Assembly: GCA_963834715.1 (NCBI GenBank)
Contig: CAWIDE010000006.1
Span: forward strand, 930,001 to 994,000
Length of the DNA stretch: 64,000 bases
Reading direction: 5' to 3'
DNA from: CAVSUZ01 sp963834715
Lineage (GTDB): Bacteria; Pseudomonadota; Alphaproteobacteria; Acetobacterales; Acetobacteraceae
The position numbers were made by a program, and so were the translations under genes. Positions within the stretch are counted from its first letter, which is position 1. Every line of letters begins with the position of its first letter. The notes under the pieces were generated by a model. It was not told the origin of the DNA, made no database searches, and saw only the letters and a list, made by a program, of their open reading frames with translations. Below are positions 8,859 through 17,740 of this stretch, in pieces.

Positions 8859-10619
8859 CTACTTTCCGGCGCAAAATACCTGGTGATTTTGGGCTAACGG
8901 CGCCTCTTTGACGTCCCGCAAGCTGCATGGGCGTACAGAATCAACGGCGACATGAAAGAATCGAAAAAGCATAAAAAACGCAACTATCGAATCAGTGCTT
9001 CTGCTAGGCGCGACGCGGCGACGAGATGCGAAACCTCGCAGCTGATCGATGGCGAGTGCATCTCACCGCGGAGGCAAGCGAGGTGATTAAGACCAGGCGC
9101 CTGCAGCGCAGCTTCGGCGATGGATTGATTGCCGCAGAGGTCGAGGATCTATATGAAACCTGGATGAAGCACGTCGATGCGGCGCTGGAAGACGAAGCAA
9201 TCGTCTCGACGGTCTACCACGCCCTGTCACAGCGTCACCCCAATAGTTGCCGGCGTGGCCGCCAGGGTTTTCCAGCCGAGGTAGTCGTCCGGTTGCTGAT
9301 CCTGAAACACCTGCGCAACTGGAGCTATGAGGAGCTGGAGCGTGAAGTCCGCGCCAATCTGGTGTACCGCGATTTCACGCGCGTCGGTGGCGGCAAGATG
9401 CCGGATGCTAAGACGATGGGCCGCTGGGGCGTGGCGCTGGGGCCGGCGGTCGTCGCGCAGATCCACCAACGAATTATCCAAATCGCTCACGCCAAAGATG
9501 TTGTGCAGGGGCGAAGAATGCGCGTTGATACCACGGTGGTTGAAAGCAATATCCACTACCCCACCGACAGCAGCCTGTTGGGTGACGGGGTCCGCGTACT
9601 GACCCGCACCATGAAGAAGATCAGTCGGCTGACGGGCGCGGTCGGCGCCAAGCTGCGCGACCGGAGCCGGAGCGCAAAGTTGCGGATGCTGGAGATTGCT
9701 CGGGCTGCACGCGGCAAAGTGCCACCGAGTTGGGACAACCTGAAGCAGGCCTACGGCAAATTGCTGGATGTGGCCGGTCGGGTGGTGGGACAGGCGAAGC
9801 GCTTCTCCACGGAGATCGGCGAGGGCGTAAAGCGGTGCAAAGGGATGGTTCAGCAAGCCATGCTGGAAGGTCAGCGCCAGGCGCTGGACGCGATGGTGCC
9901 GCGGCTGCAGCAGGTCATGCGCCAGACCAAGGCGCGTATCCTCCTGGGTGACACCCGGAGCGAAAACAAAATCGTCAGCTTGTTCGAGCCTTCGACCGAG
10001 GTGATCCGCAAAGGCAAGGCCAGCAAACCTACCGAGTTTGGCAAGCTGGTGAAACTACAGGAAGCGGAGAATCAGATCGTCATCGACTATGAGGTCTATG
10101 CTCAGCGACCCAATGATGCAGATCTGCTAATCCCTGCTATCGCCGCCCACCAGGCGAAGCTGGGACGCATACCGAGGCTAGTCGCCGCCGATGCCGGCTT
10201 TTATTCCACCGAGAACGAGATCGCAGCGCACGCCAGAGGTGTCAAACGGGTCTGCATTCCCAATCGCTCCAACAAGAGCCGTAAACGTGAGCAGAAGAAG
10301 CGCTGGTTCCGCAACGGGCAGCGATGGCGCACCGGGTGCGAGGGGCGCATCAGCGTGAGCAAGCGACGGCACGGCCTGAACCGTTGTCGATATCGCGGTG
10401 ATGACGGGATGAAGCGCTGGGTCGGCCTCGGGGTAATTGCCGACAATTTGATCAATATCGGCCACGCGATCGGCAGGCAGCAGGTCTGATCGGCCTCTGA
10501 CGCCATAAGACTGCAGCACCTTGCGGTGACCTGTCGAGCTGTTCCGGGCAGACCCCAACGTTCTCGTTCAAGCCGCACCGCCCTTCCACCGGGACAGCGA
10601 ATTTTGCGCCGGAAAGTAG
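8859..10619 (+). mobile_element. IS5/ISNCY-like insertion sequence with perfect ends
   Basis: The element is 1,761 bp with perfect 19-bp terminal inverted repeats (CTACTTTCCGGCGCAAAAT at 8859-8877, its complement at 10601-10619) and a 4-bp direct repeat CTAG on both sides (8855-8858 and 10620-10623). It carries one transposase gene. The right-hand CTAG contains the stop codon of the aldo/keto reductase, and the duplication preserves that stop. The 270 bp between this element and the broken GT4 gene holds no gene I can support. Confidence 0.92.
9026..10489 (+). CDS. IS5/ISNCY-type DDE transposase
   Basis: This 487-residue transposase catalyses excision and insertion of the surrounding element. 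The N-terminal part has the DUF772-like helical region (FPAEVVVRLLILKHLRNWSY). The catalytic residues appear as MRVDTTVVESN (first D, about residue 166), LVAADAGFYS (second D, about residue 387) and RTGCEGRISVSKRRHG (E, with R three positions before and K six after). That is the R-x3-E-x6-K arrangement of the IS4/IS5 superfamily. The frame is intact, so the element could be active. The family label (IS5 versus ISNCY) is from memory of the motif HYPTDSSLL and is less certain. Confidence 0.88.
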   Translation: MRNLAADRWRVHLTAEASEVIKTRRLQRSFGDGLIAAEVEDLYETWMKHVDAALEDEAIVSTVYHALSQRHPNSCRRGRQGFPAEVVVRLLILKHLRNWSYEELEREVRANLVYRDFTRVGGGKMPDAKTMGRWGVALGPAVVAQIHQRIIQIAHAKDVVQGRRMRVDTTVVESNIHYPTDSSLLGDGVRVLTRTMKKISRLTGAVGAKLRDRSRSAKLRMLEIARAARGKVPPSWDNLKQAYGKLLDVAGRVVGQAKRFSTEIGEGVKRCKGMVQQAMLEGQRQALDAMVPRLQQVMRQTKARILLGDTRSENKIVSLFEPSTEVIRKGKASKPTEFGKLVKLQEAENQIVIDYEVYAQRPNDADLLIPAIAAHQAKLGRIPRLVAADAGFYSTENEIAAHARGVKRVCIPNRSNKSRKREQKKRWFRNGQRWRTGCEGRISVSKRRHGLNRCRYRGDDGMKRWVGLGVIADNLINIGHAIGRQQV

Positions 10620-11615
10620 CTAGCGCGACTCGCCAGCAAAGCCCCGCTGCACCTCCGCCGTCTTCTCCAGGGCGCCGGCCGCTAGCCCCCCTTTCTCAGC
10701 CGCCGCAATCGCCTGCTCCAACTGCTCAAGTGTCGCGATCCCGATCAGCGCTGTGCTGATCCCTGGATGTGCAATCACATACCGAACGCCGGCCTCAGCC
10801 AGTGATCCCGCAAACCCCTCGCTCACCAGCACCCGGAACCGCTCCGCCCGGTGCAAATCGTCAGTATAAGACCGCGCCGATCCGATCGGCTCCGGCGGCG
10901 AGCTGGCAACCGGATGCCGCTCCACCGTCCCCGACAAAGCGCCGCCGGCCAGAATGCGGATACCGATCGCCGCTACCCCGTTCGCTTGCATCCGCCCGAG
11001 CAGATCCCGGTAGTCCTGCGCCGGATAGTCGGGCGGCATCGCACCGCCCGGGCTCGGGTTGAGCAGGTTGTACGGCACCTGTGCACTGTGCATCACACCA
11101 CTCGCGATCACACGGTGCACGGCTTCGGTTTGTCCCGTGGCCGTTATGCCAAAAAACCGGATCTTGCCCGAATCCCGCAGGCGCTCGAACGCAAGGACCA
11201 CTTCGTTGAGCACGATATCCACCGCGACCGCGCCGGGATCGTCCTGCGCGGTGATTGGGTTATGCAGCTGGAACAGATCCACGTAGTCCCGCCCAAGCCG
11301 TCGCAGACTCGCCTCCAGAGACGCAGTCATCGCGCCGGCAACGTCCCGCTTCTCTTGGTCCCTCAGCCGCACCTTTGTGCCAACGAGCGCAGCCGCCTTC
11401 AGCTTGCCCAGCACGCGGCCGAGGTTCTCTTCCGATCGGCCGTTTCCATACATCGCCGCGGTATCGAGATAATTGATCCCGGCCTCCATCGCCCGCGCCA
11501 CCGCACGCTCCTGGTCCGCGGGATCACCGCGTACCATCAGCCCGCCCACTGCGCCGCATCCCAGGCCGAGCACCGAAACGCTCAGCCTGGTTCGTCCGAA
11601 CGCACGCTTTTCCAT
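10620..11615 (-). CDS. Aldo/keto reductase
   Basis: This is an NAD(P)H-dependent oxidoreductase with a TIM-barrel fold. The 331-residue protein has the catalytic tetrad context: DTAAMYGNGRSEE (Asp and Tyr, about residues 46-58), GTKVR (Lys) and LFQLHNP (His). The C-terminal cofactor region includes IGIATLEQLEQA. ATG 11615 was chosen because MEKRAFGRTRL matches the family start and a GAGG ribosome binding site precedes it. It begins 8 bp after the stop of the PQQ-like gene, so they form an operon. Its stop codon TAG lies in the CTAG target site of the downstream IS, and the coding sequence is complete. Confidence 0.9.
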   Translation of the reverse strand: MEKRAFGRTRLSVSVLGLGCGAVGGLMVRGDPADQERAVARAMEAGINYLDTAAMYGNGRSEENLGRVLGKLKAAALVGTKVRLRDQEKRDVAGAMTASLEASLRRLGRDYVDLFQLHNPITAQDDPGAVAVDIVLNEVVLAFERLRDSGKIRFFGITATGQTEAVHRVIASGVMHSAQVPYNLLNPSPGGAMPPDYPAQDYRDLLGRMQANGVAAIGIRILAGGALSGTVERHPVASSPPEPIGSARSYTDDLHRAERFRVLVSEGFAGSLAEAGVRYVIAHPGISTALIGIATLEQLEQAIAAAEKGGLAAGALEKTAEVQRGFAGESR

Positions 11616-11623
11616 CTCGCGCC

Positions 11624-13084
11624 TCACCTCACCCAAACGAACGCATAAACCCGCCCGTCACCGGCGACATAAAGCCGGTCCCCGGCCATCAACGGTGTGA
11701 CGAAATGCCGCAGGCCCGGCAGCGCCTGGCGGCTGACCCACAACGGCGCACCGATATCGCCGCGGAATGCATGCAGCCGGTCGTCGCCCTCGGCCCCGGC
11801 GATCCAGACCACCGGCTGCGCCGTGCTATCGGTGGTGGTCACGATAGCGGACGCCCGCCCGTTCAGCGGAGCGCACCATAGCGGGGAGACGGATGACGCT
11901 GTAATCGCTAGGGCGACGACCCCCCCGGACTCGCCAGGCGGACAAACCGGGTCCGGTGCCCGGAAGGCCACGATTTCCCGGCCGGCAGCCGGGAATACGG
12001 CGGGCGCGGTAATGATCCGGAGTCCGGCCACACGCTGGGTCAGAATTTGTCCCCCGATCCCGCCCAGATAGTTCCGATTCAGCAGATATGCGTTGCCGTC
12101 CTTACCAAGTGCCAGAAGCCGCGCCGCCCCATCCACCTCGAACGGCAACGGACTGATGCCGCTCATGTCCAGGTCCTCGTCGTCGAGCTGCTTCCAGTTG
12201 AGCGGTGCATAGAAATCCCGCGCGTTGAGGCTGTGCGCGAGGTCCGGCGCCAGCCGGAACACGCCCTCGCCGTCCGCCCAGTGCTCATCGGTCTCGGTAT
12301 TACCGGTGGCCACGAACAGAAAACGGCCGTCCGCCGATATGCCCCCTAACTCCCAAATGCCGCCCTTGTCCCCGCGCGTGCTCCAGGCCACTGTCGCGTG
12401 TGGCGGATTGACATCCAGCCCGAGCACGATTCCGTGATATGGCCCGCAATCGCCGAAATTGCCCGAGTACGCGACGTATACGCGGCCATTCAGCAGCGCC
12501 AGTGCCGCGCGCTGGTTCTGAAAGCGCGGAGCGAAGGAAATTCCATGGACCCGAAGCGCTGCCTGCACATCGACCGGCCATCCCGGCAGCACTTTGCCGT
12601 CGATCAGTGAGAGCCCGAATACCAGATGCGTCGGCGCGCCGTCCCGGTCCACCATCGCGTCCAGGTAAACCGTTCCGGAGGCCGGGTCGATAACCGGTGT
12701 GCCGGTGATTCCGAGCGGATCGATGTTTCCGCAGGGCATCTCCTCCGTTCGAACCGGGCGCCCGAGTACCACCCGCCAGAGTGTGCGCCCGGAAACCGGA
12801 CTCAGCGCCTGCACCACGTCGCTTTCGGTGGCAACGATGATCTCGTCACCCCGCGCGGTCCGCCAGTACAGCGGCTGCGCATAGACGTGCCCCTCCACCG
12901 TGCCATCAAATCCGGCGTCGCGGTGCATGGTCTCTGCCGCTTTCCAGGTCAGGCTCGGCACGATGTAGTTGCCGCTGCGCTGCAGGTCGCCGTGGTACGT
13001 CAGCACATTGGCGCCGGGCGGCGTGGCCGCCCGCGCTCCAAGGGACATCGTCAGCCCGATCAGAACCATTAACAGGGTGCGCAT
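11624..13084 (-). CDS. Secreted PQQ-like beta-propeller repeat protein
   Basis: This is a predicted periplasmic protein with PQQ-dependent dehydrogenase-like repeats. The 486-residue chain begins with a clear signal peptide (hydrophobic MRTLLMVLIGLTMSLG, cleavage after ARA). It then has repeated blades such as ALSPVSGRTLWRVVLG and GDIGAPLWVSRQALPG, the tryptophan-rich signature of PQQ propellers. It is shorter than a quinoprotein alcohol dehydrogenase (about 600-700), and I see no vicinal-cysteine or cytochrome motif, so enzymatic activity is doubtful. ATG 13084 is chosen for the signal peptide. It is followed by the aldo/keto reductase, which suggests an oxidoreductive role. Confidence 0.78.
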   Translation of the reverse strand: MRTLLMVLIGLTMSLGARAATPPGANVLTYHGDLQRSGNYIVPSLTWKAAETMHRDAGFDGTVEGHVYAQPLYWRTARGDEIIVATESDVVQALSPVSGRTLWRVVLGRPVRTEEMPCGNIDPLGITGTPVIDPASGTVYLDAMVDRDGAPTHLVFGLSLIDGKVLPGWPVDVQAALRVHGISFAPRFQNQRAALALLNGRVYVAYSGNFGDCGPYHGIVLGLDVNPPHATVAWSTRGDKGGIWELGGISADGRFLFVATGNTETDEHWADGEGVFRLAPDLAHSLNARDFYAPLNWKQLDDEDLDMSGISPLPFEVDGAARLLALGKDGNAYLLNRNYLGGIGGQILTQRVAGLRIITAPAVFPAAGREIVAFRAPDPVCPPGESGGVVALAITASSVSPLWCAPLNGRASAIVTTTDSTAQPVVWIAGAEGDDRLHAFRGDIGAPLWVSRQALPGLRHFVTPLMAGDRLYVAGDGRVYAFVWVR

Positions 13085-13137
13085 GCGGTCAGTGTCCAGG
13101 CTCACGCGGCGCACGCAAGTGTCGGTCGCGTGAGGTG

Positions 13138-13662
13138 CTAAGGAGACAACGCCTTGACCATATCGACGATGGTAAACTCCGGGCGTCTGGGATGGGGACC
13201 CCGCCCCGTCTCTCGATATCCGAGTGAGCGGTACAGCGCGATGCTCCGCGTCATCAGGACGCCCGTTCGCAGCCGCACCTCGGCCACGCCCCATCCCCGC
13301 CCCTGCTCTTCGGCGAAGCGGAGCAGCGCGAGGCCGTAACCTTTGCGGTGATGCTCGGGCAGGACAGCGACACTGAAGATCATGATGTGATCTGGGTGGC
13401 GTTCCAGCACCAGCACCCCGATCCGCGCCCCATCTATCTCAGCCAACCACACCTCGCTGCGGTTGATCCTCGGGCGGTAGTCCTCGGTGACCGGCACCGG
13501 GGGATAGCCGAGCACTGGCAGGTAGTGTGCGTAGGCGGCGCTGGTGATCCGTTCGACCAATGGTAGATCTGCATGCTGCGCCAGGCGGATGCAGAGCCTG
13601 TTCGTCATCGGCTGTTGCTGCGCCACAGGAATGGTGCCACGGTGGATCGCGGAATCGGCCAC
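13138..13662 (-). CDS. GNAT family N-acetyltransferase
   Basis: This is an acetyl-CoA-dependent acyltransferase of unknown substrate. It contains the acetyl-CoA-binding motif A (SVAVLPEHHRKGYGLALLRFAEE, whose core is RKGYG) and a typical C-terminal strand with ALYRSLGYRE. The protein is 174 residues from 13662, or 156 from the ATG at 13608 (MTNRLCIRLAQHAD), which matches the usual domain start better. It lies 53 bp upstream of the PQQ-like gene on the same strand, and cotranscription is possible. Confidence 0.85.
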   Translation of the reverse strand: MADSAIHRGTIPVAQQQPMTNRLCIRLAQHADLPLVERITSAAYAHYLPVLGYPPVPVTEDYRPRINRSEVWLAEIDGARIGVLVLERHPDHIMIFSVAVLPEHHRKGYGLALLRFAEEQGRGWGVAEVRLRTGVLMTRSIALYRSLGYRETGRGPHPRRPEFTIVDMVKALSP

Positions 13663-13763
13663 CGCCCTTTCCTTGCCGGATTAAGCTGCGTACAATTTTG
13701 TGGGGTTCAACGATCGCAAGCAAGGCTCAATTATTTCTCCAGGCTGCCAGAAAGGATTCCCGC

Positions 13764-15247
13764 ATGAAATGCATTTGGAAATTCCGTTTCTTACTGGCCA
13801 TTTTTTTGGACTCACGCAATTGGCACACGCACAAAACTCACCGACTATCGTCGGACAAACAACGGCCCCCATCAGCGGTAAGCTCCTATTCCCGGTCGGC
13901 GTAAGCGGTCGCCACCTGGTCGATAAGACCGGCGCCCCATTCATGGTGGTCGGCGACTCGCCGCAAGCCATTATTAATATTCCGTTGACTGGCGCGGCAT
14001 CGGTGGACAGTTACTTTTCCGATCGTCAGGCACACGGTTTTAACTCTGCCTGGATCAACCTCATTTGCGATTCCTACACCGCCTGTCCGACAAACGCCGC
14101 GACCTACGACGGTATCGTGCCGTTCACGGGAATGCTAAGAGGTTGCACGGGCGGTGCTCCGGTTTGCTACGATCTCACGACCGAAAATCCGGCCTACTTC
14201 GCGCGCATCGACGCGATCATCAACAAGGCCGCAAGCCACGGTATTCTGGTATTCCTCGATCCCATATCGACAGATGGTTGCACCAAGACCAACTGGATGC
14301 AAACGCTCATCAACAACGGCACCGAGAGGGCGGCCAGCTATGGCGCATATCTCGGAAACCGATACAAGCGATTTCCCAATATCGTGTGGATGAGCGGGAA
14401 CGATTTCCAGTGCTACAAAACGGCTTTTGATGACAATCTCGCGGCAGATGTCGTGAGTGGCATCGAAGCGGCAGGGGACAAGCACCTACAGACTTCCGAA
14501 TTGAACGCCAACAACAGTACGGCGAAAGACGACATGGGAGCCCTCGGCTCGCTTATTACGCTCAATGCGGCCTATACATATTATCCGAGCTACGATGAGG
14601 TGCTGCACGGCTATAATCAATCGACGTTTCCCATATTCATGGAAGAATCGAATTACGAGCTCGCGAATATCTGCTGTGCACCCGGCAAAGGCACTCCTAC
14701 GACCATGCCGGTTTCGCAGGAAGCCTTGCGCAAGCAGGAATATTGGACCATGCTGTCCGGCGCGACCGGGCAACTGTACGGTAACCTTGATGGATGGAGA
14801 TTCACGTCCGGCTGGACAGCACATCTCGATACACCCGGCGTCACGTATCTCGGCCACATGAAGAGGCTGTTTTTATCGCTGCCCTGGTACGATCTGGTTC
14901 CAGACCAGAATCATCTCGTGATGACCTCCGGCTACGGCCGCTATGCAAGGAACGGCACCAGCAAGATAGCAGATGATTCCTACGCGACGACGGCGCGCGC
15001 CGCCACGTCGGCCGGAACCGTCGTGGTCGCCTATATCCCAGCCATGCGGACAGTGACGATCGACATGGCCAAGCTCGGATCGAACATCATAGCGCGATGG
15101 TATGATCCGACCAGCGGCAACTATACGACCATCGTCGGCTCGCCCTTCGCCAATGTCGGGTCACGGTCCTTCACGCCGCCCGGCAATAATTCAGCCGGTG
15201 ACGCCGATTGGGTGCTGTTGCTTAAGGGCAATCCTCTCGGGCAGTGA
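13764..15247 (+). pseudogene. Secreted DUF4038 glycoside-hydrolase-like protein with a frameshifted signal peptide
   Basis: The mature part matches DUF4038, a TIM-barrel family that includes apiosidase-like (GH140) enzymes, followed by a C-terminal beta domain (YIPAMRTVTIDMAKLG). Visible motifs are GDSPQAIINIP, WINLICDSY, FLDPIS and FPNIVWMSGNDF. ATG 13764 has a strong AGAAAGGA binding site and begins a signal peptide (MKCIWKFRFLLAIF), but that frame is lost at the T7 run 13801-13807. The other frame continues with GLTQLAHA and then QNSPTIV, a good cleavage site. One extra T would give a perfect 494-residue secreted protein. The long frame could otherwise start at 13700 without a signal peptide. 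Slipped-strand phase variation, mutation or sequencing error are all possible. Confidence 0.72.
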
Positions 15248-15470
15248 GCCGCCGGCGGCGCTCATGCTCGTGCCCTGGTGCGGACATTCTGGGTCGCCGG
15301 CATAAAGCGGGTACGCGAAACCCGCTACCGGGCGGCAATTCACTCTCGTTTGGCGTCCTGTCTGTTGGCGATTGCGGGCAGACCGACATTCAAATGCTAC
15401 TTGAGCGGTCGGGCAGGATGTGCCAAACATCATTGCTCAGGTTAGAACCACCTCTAATGACGCTCTAGAC

Positions 15471-15743
15471 ATGATCACCGCCGCCCACATGCGGGCCGCC
15501 CGCGCCCTGCTCGGCATCGACCAGCGCGAGCTCGCGGAGCTTTCTGGGCTGTCTCTGCCCACCGTCCAGCGCATGGAAGCGAGCGAGGGCGTGGTGCGTG
15601 GCACAGTCGATTCGCTCATGAAGCTGATTGGCGCACTCAATGAGGCTGGCATTGAAATTATTGGCGAGAACTCACCAAGCCAAGGGCGTGGGCGGGGCGT
15701 CCGGCTGATCCACCCGGCTTCAGAAGGCGGTGCGCCTCCGTGA
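15471..15743 (+). CDS. Small XRE-type helix-turn-helix regulator
   Basis: This is a 90-residue DNA-binding protein with a lambda-repressor-like HTH: MRAARALLGIDQRELAELSG then LSLPTVQRMEAS. It is probably an autonomous transcription factor. An in-frame upstream ATG at 15420 exists, but the conserved domain starts at about 15471. Its stop overlaps the GTG start of the hydrogenase-like subunit B gene by 4 bp, so it is translationally coupled to the operon and is a good candidate for its regulator. Confidence 0.75.
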   Translation: MITAAHMRAARALLGIDQRELAELSGLSLPTVQRMEASEGVVRGTVDSLMKLIGALNEAGIEIIGENSPSQGRGRGVRLIHPASEGGAPP

Positions 15744-17740
15744 TCCTCGCTTTGCTGGCTTGTGTTGTTGGCCTGTTCGGCGTGGGCGGCGCCGGTGTGG
15801 CACTGGCCCAAAATGAGATCGGCAGGCGCCTGGTTTATGGCGGGGCTGCCATCCTGTGTGGACTGGTTACGGTGATGGCGTTGCTAGCGCTTGGCGCCAG
15901 GCCGGCGGGACTCGTGTTGCCGTTCGGCCTGCCCTGGGTCGGCGTGCACCTGCGGCTCGATGCGCTGTCGGCGTTCTTCGCGCTGGTAGTCGCGATCGGC
16001 GGAGCGGGTGCCAGCATCGACGCGCTCGGTTACGGTCGGCACGAGACAGTCCCGCAGCGCGTGCTGCCATTCTACCCTGTATTTCTCGCCGGCCTGTTGC
16101 TCGTGCTGCTGGCCGACGATGCCTTCAGTTTTCTGTTCTCCTGGGAGCTGATGTCGCTCGCCTCCTGGGCGCTCGTGGTTTCGCATCACCGCGAAGCCGA
16201 CAACACACGCGCTGGCTATGTTTACCTCATCATGGCGAGCTTCTCCGGGCTGGCTTTGTTGCTCGCCTTCGGTCTGCTGGCGGGGACCAGCGGCAGCTAT
16301 GCATTTGCCGCCATGCGCCTCGCACATCCATCTGCCGGAGTGGCCGCGCCTGTTTTGCTGCTCACGGTTCTGGGCGCGGGCTCGAAGGCGGGGCTAGTGC
16401 CGTTGCATGCCTGGCTGCCGCTCGCGCATCCCGCGGCTCCCAGCCATGTCTCCGCTCTGATGAGCGGGGTGATGACCAAAGTCGCAGTCTATGCCTTCGT
16501 GCGCATCGTGTTCGACCTGCTGGGCGTGCCGGCGTGGTGGAGCGCGGTCGTGGTACTGGGGCTCGGGGGAATTACCGCGGTACTGGGTGTACTATACGCG
16601 CTGATGCAGCACGATCTGAAGCGGCTGCTCGCCTATCATACGGTTGAAAATATCGGCATTATCTTCATAGGGCTTGGTTTGGCGATGGCCTTCGCGTCCA
16701 ACGCATTCGCAGCCGGCGCCGCGCTCGCTCTGACCGCCGCGCTGTTCCACGTATTCAACCATATGCTGTTCAAGAGCCTGCTGTTCTTCGGCGCGGGTGC
16801 GGTACTCACCGCCACCGGCGAACGCGACGTGGAGCATCTCGGCGGGCTGATCCACCGCATGCGCATCAGCAGCTTTGCGTTCCTGATCGGCTGCGCGGCG
16901 ATTTCCGCACTGCCGCCGCTGAATGGCTTCGTCTCCGAGTGGCTGACCTTCCAGGCGATCCTGCTCCGCCCTGGCCTGCCGCAATGGGGGCTTAAGCTCA
17001 TGATCCCCACTGATGGCGCGCTGCTTGCGTTGGCCGCAGCGCTGGCCGCCGCGTGTTTCGTCAAAGCCTATGGCGTGACGTATCTTGGCCGCCCGCGCAC
17101 TGAGCACGCCGCCCGAGCGCGGGAAGTGGACCGCTGGTCATGCGGCGTGATGGTGGGGTTTGCCGCCCTGTGCCTTCTGGCGGGCATCCTGCCCGGCGTG
17201 ATCATCGATGCGGTGGCTCCAGTAACGCGAACCTTAGTAGGAGCACGAATGCCGCCGCAACTGGCGCTGCCGTGGCTTTCGGTTATCCCCATCGCAGCCG
17301 CACGCAGCTCCTACAACGGACTCTTAATCTTTGTCTTCCTTGCAGCAAGCACCTCGCTAACCGTATTGGCGGTGCACCGCTTCGCGTCACGAGCGGTTCG
17401 TCGCGGACCAGCATGGGACTGTGGCTTTCCCGATTCAAGCCCGGTGACCCAGTATACTGCCGATAGTTTCGCGCAGCCGATCCGGCGTGTGTTCGGCACC
17501 GTCGTTTTCCGCGCGCACGAAACGGTAACGATGCCTCCGCCCGGCGATCTCACACCCGCTCGGATCGTGAAATCGAGCCGCGATCCGGTGTGGGAAACGT
17601 TTTACGCACCGGTCGCTCGCGTGGTGTCCCTCTCGGCAGAGACGCTGAACCAACTGCAATTCCTGACCATCCGCCGCTATCTGGCGTTTGTCTTTCTCGC
17701 CCTCGTGGCGCTGTTGCTGGCGCTCGCGCTATGGCAGTAA
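15740..17740 (+). CDS. HyfB/NuoL-like proton-translocating membrane subunit
   Basis: This is a large antiporter-like subunit of a complex-I/group-4-hydrogenase-related membrane complex. It is 666 residues with about 14-16 membrane segments. The Proton_antipo_M core includes GAGSKAGLVPLHAWLPLAHPA (lysine in the channel) and LAYHTVENIGIIFIGLG (about residues 297-313). Soluble C-terminal loops such as DCGFPDSSPVTQYT match HyfB/HycC. The GTG start overlaps the regulator stop; the next gene starts inside its end (10 bp overlap). It would couple electron transfer to ion translocation. Confidence 0.88.
   Translation: MILALLACVVGLFGVGGAGVALAQNEIGRRLVYGGAAILCGLVTVMALLALGARPAGLVLPFGLPWVGVHLRLDALSAFFALVVAIGGAGASIDALGYGRHETVPQRVLPFYPVFLAGLLLVLLADDAFSFLFSWELMSLASWALVVSHHREADNTRAGYVYLIMASFSGLALLLAFGLLAGTSGSYAFAAMRLAHPSAGVAAPVLLLTVLGAGSKAGLVPLHAWLPLAHPAAPSHVSALMSGVMTKVAVYAFVRIVFDLLGVPAWWSAVVVLGLGGITAVLGVLYALMQHDLKRLLAYHTVENIGIIFIGLGLAMAFASNAFAAGAALALTAALFHVFNHMLFKSLLFFGAGAVLTATGERDVEHLGGLIHRMRISSFAFLIGCAAISALPPLNGFVSEWLTFQAILLRPGLPQWGLKLMIPTDGALLALAAALAAACFVKAYGVTYLGRPRTEHAARAREVDRWSCGVMVGFAALCLLAGILPGVIIDAVAPVTRTLVGARMPPQLALPWLSVIPIAAARSSYNGLLIFVFLAASTSLTVLAVHRFASRAVRRGPAWDCGFPDSSPVTQYTADSFAQPIRRVFGTVVFRAHETVTMPPPGDLTPARIVKSSRDPVWETFYAPVARVVSLSAETLNQLQFLTIRRYLAFVFLALVALLLALALWQ

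Noticed and set aside
11624..13084. Quinoprotein alcohol or glucose dehydrogenase
   Set aside because: The protein is too short, and I see no vicinal-cysteine or heme motifs; only the propeller repeat is supported.
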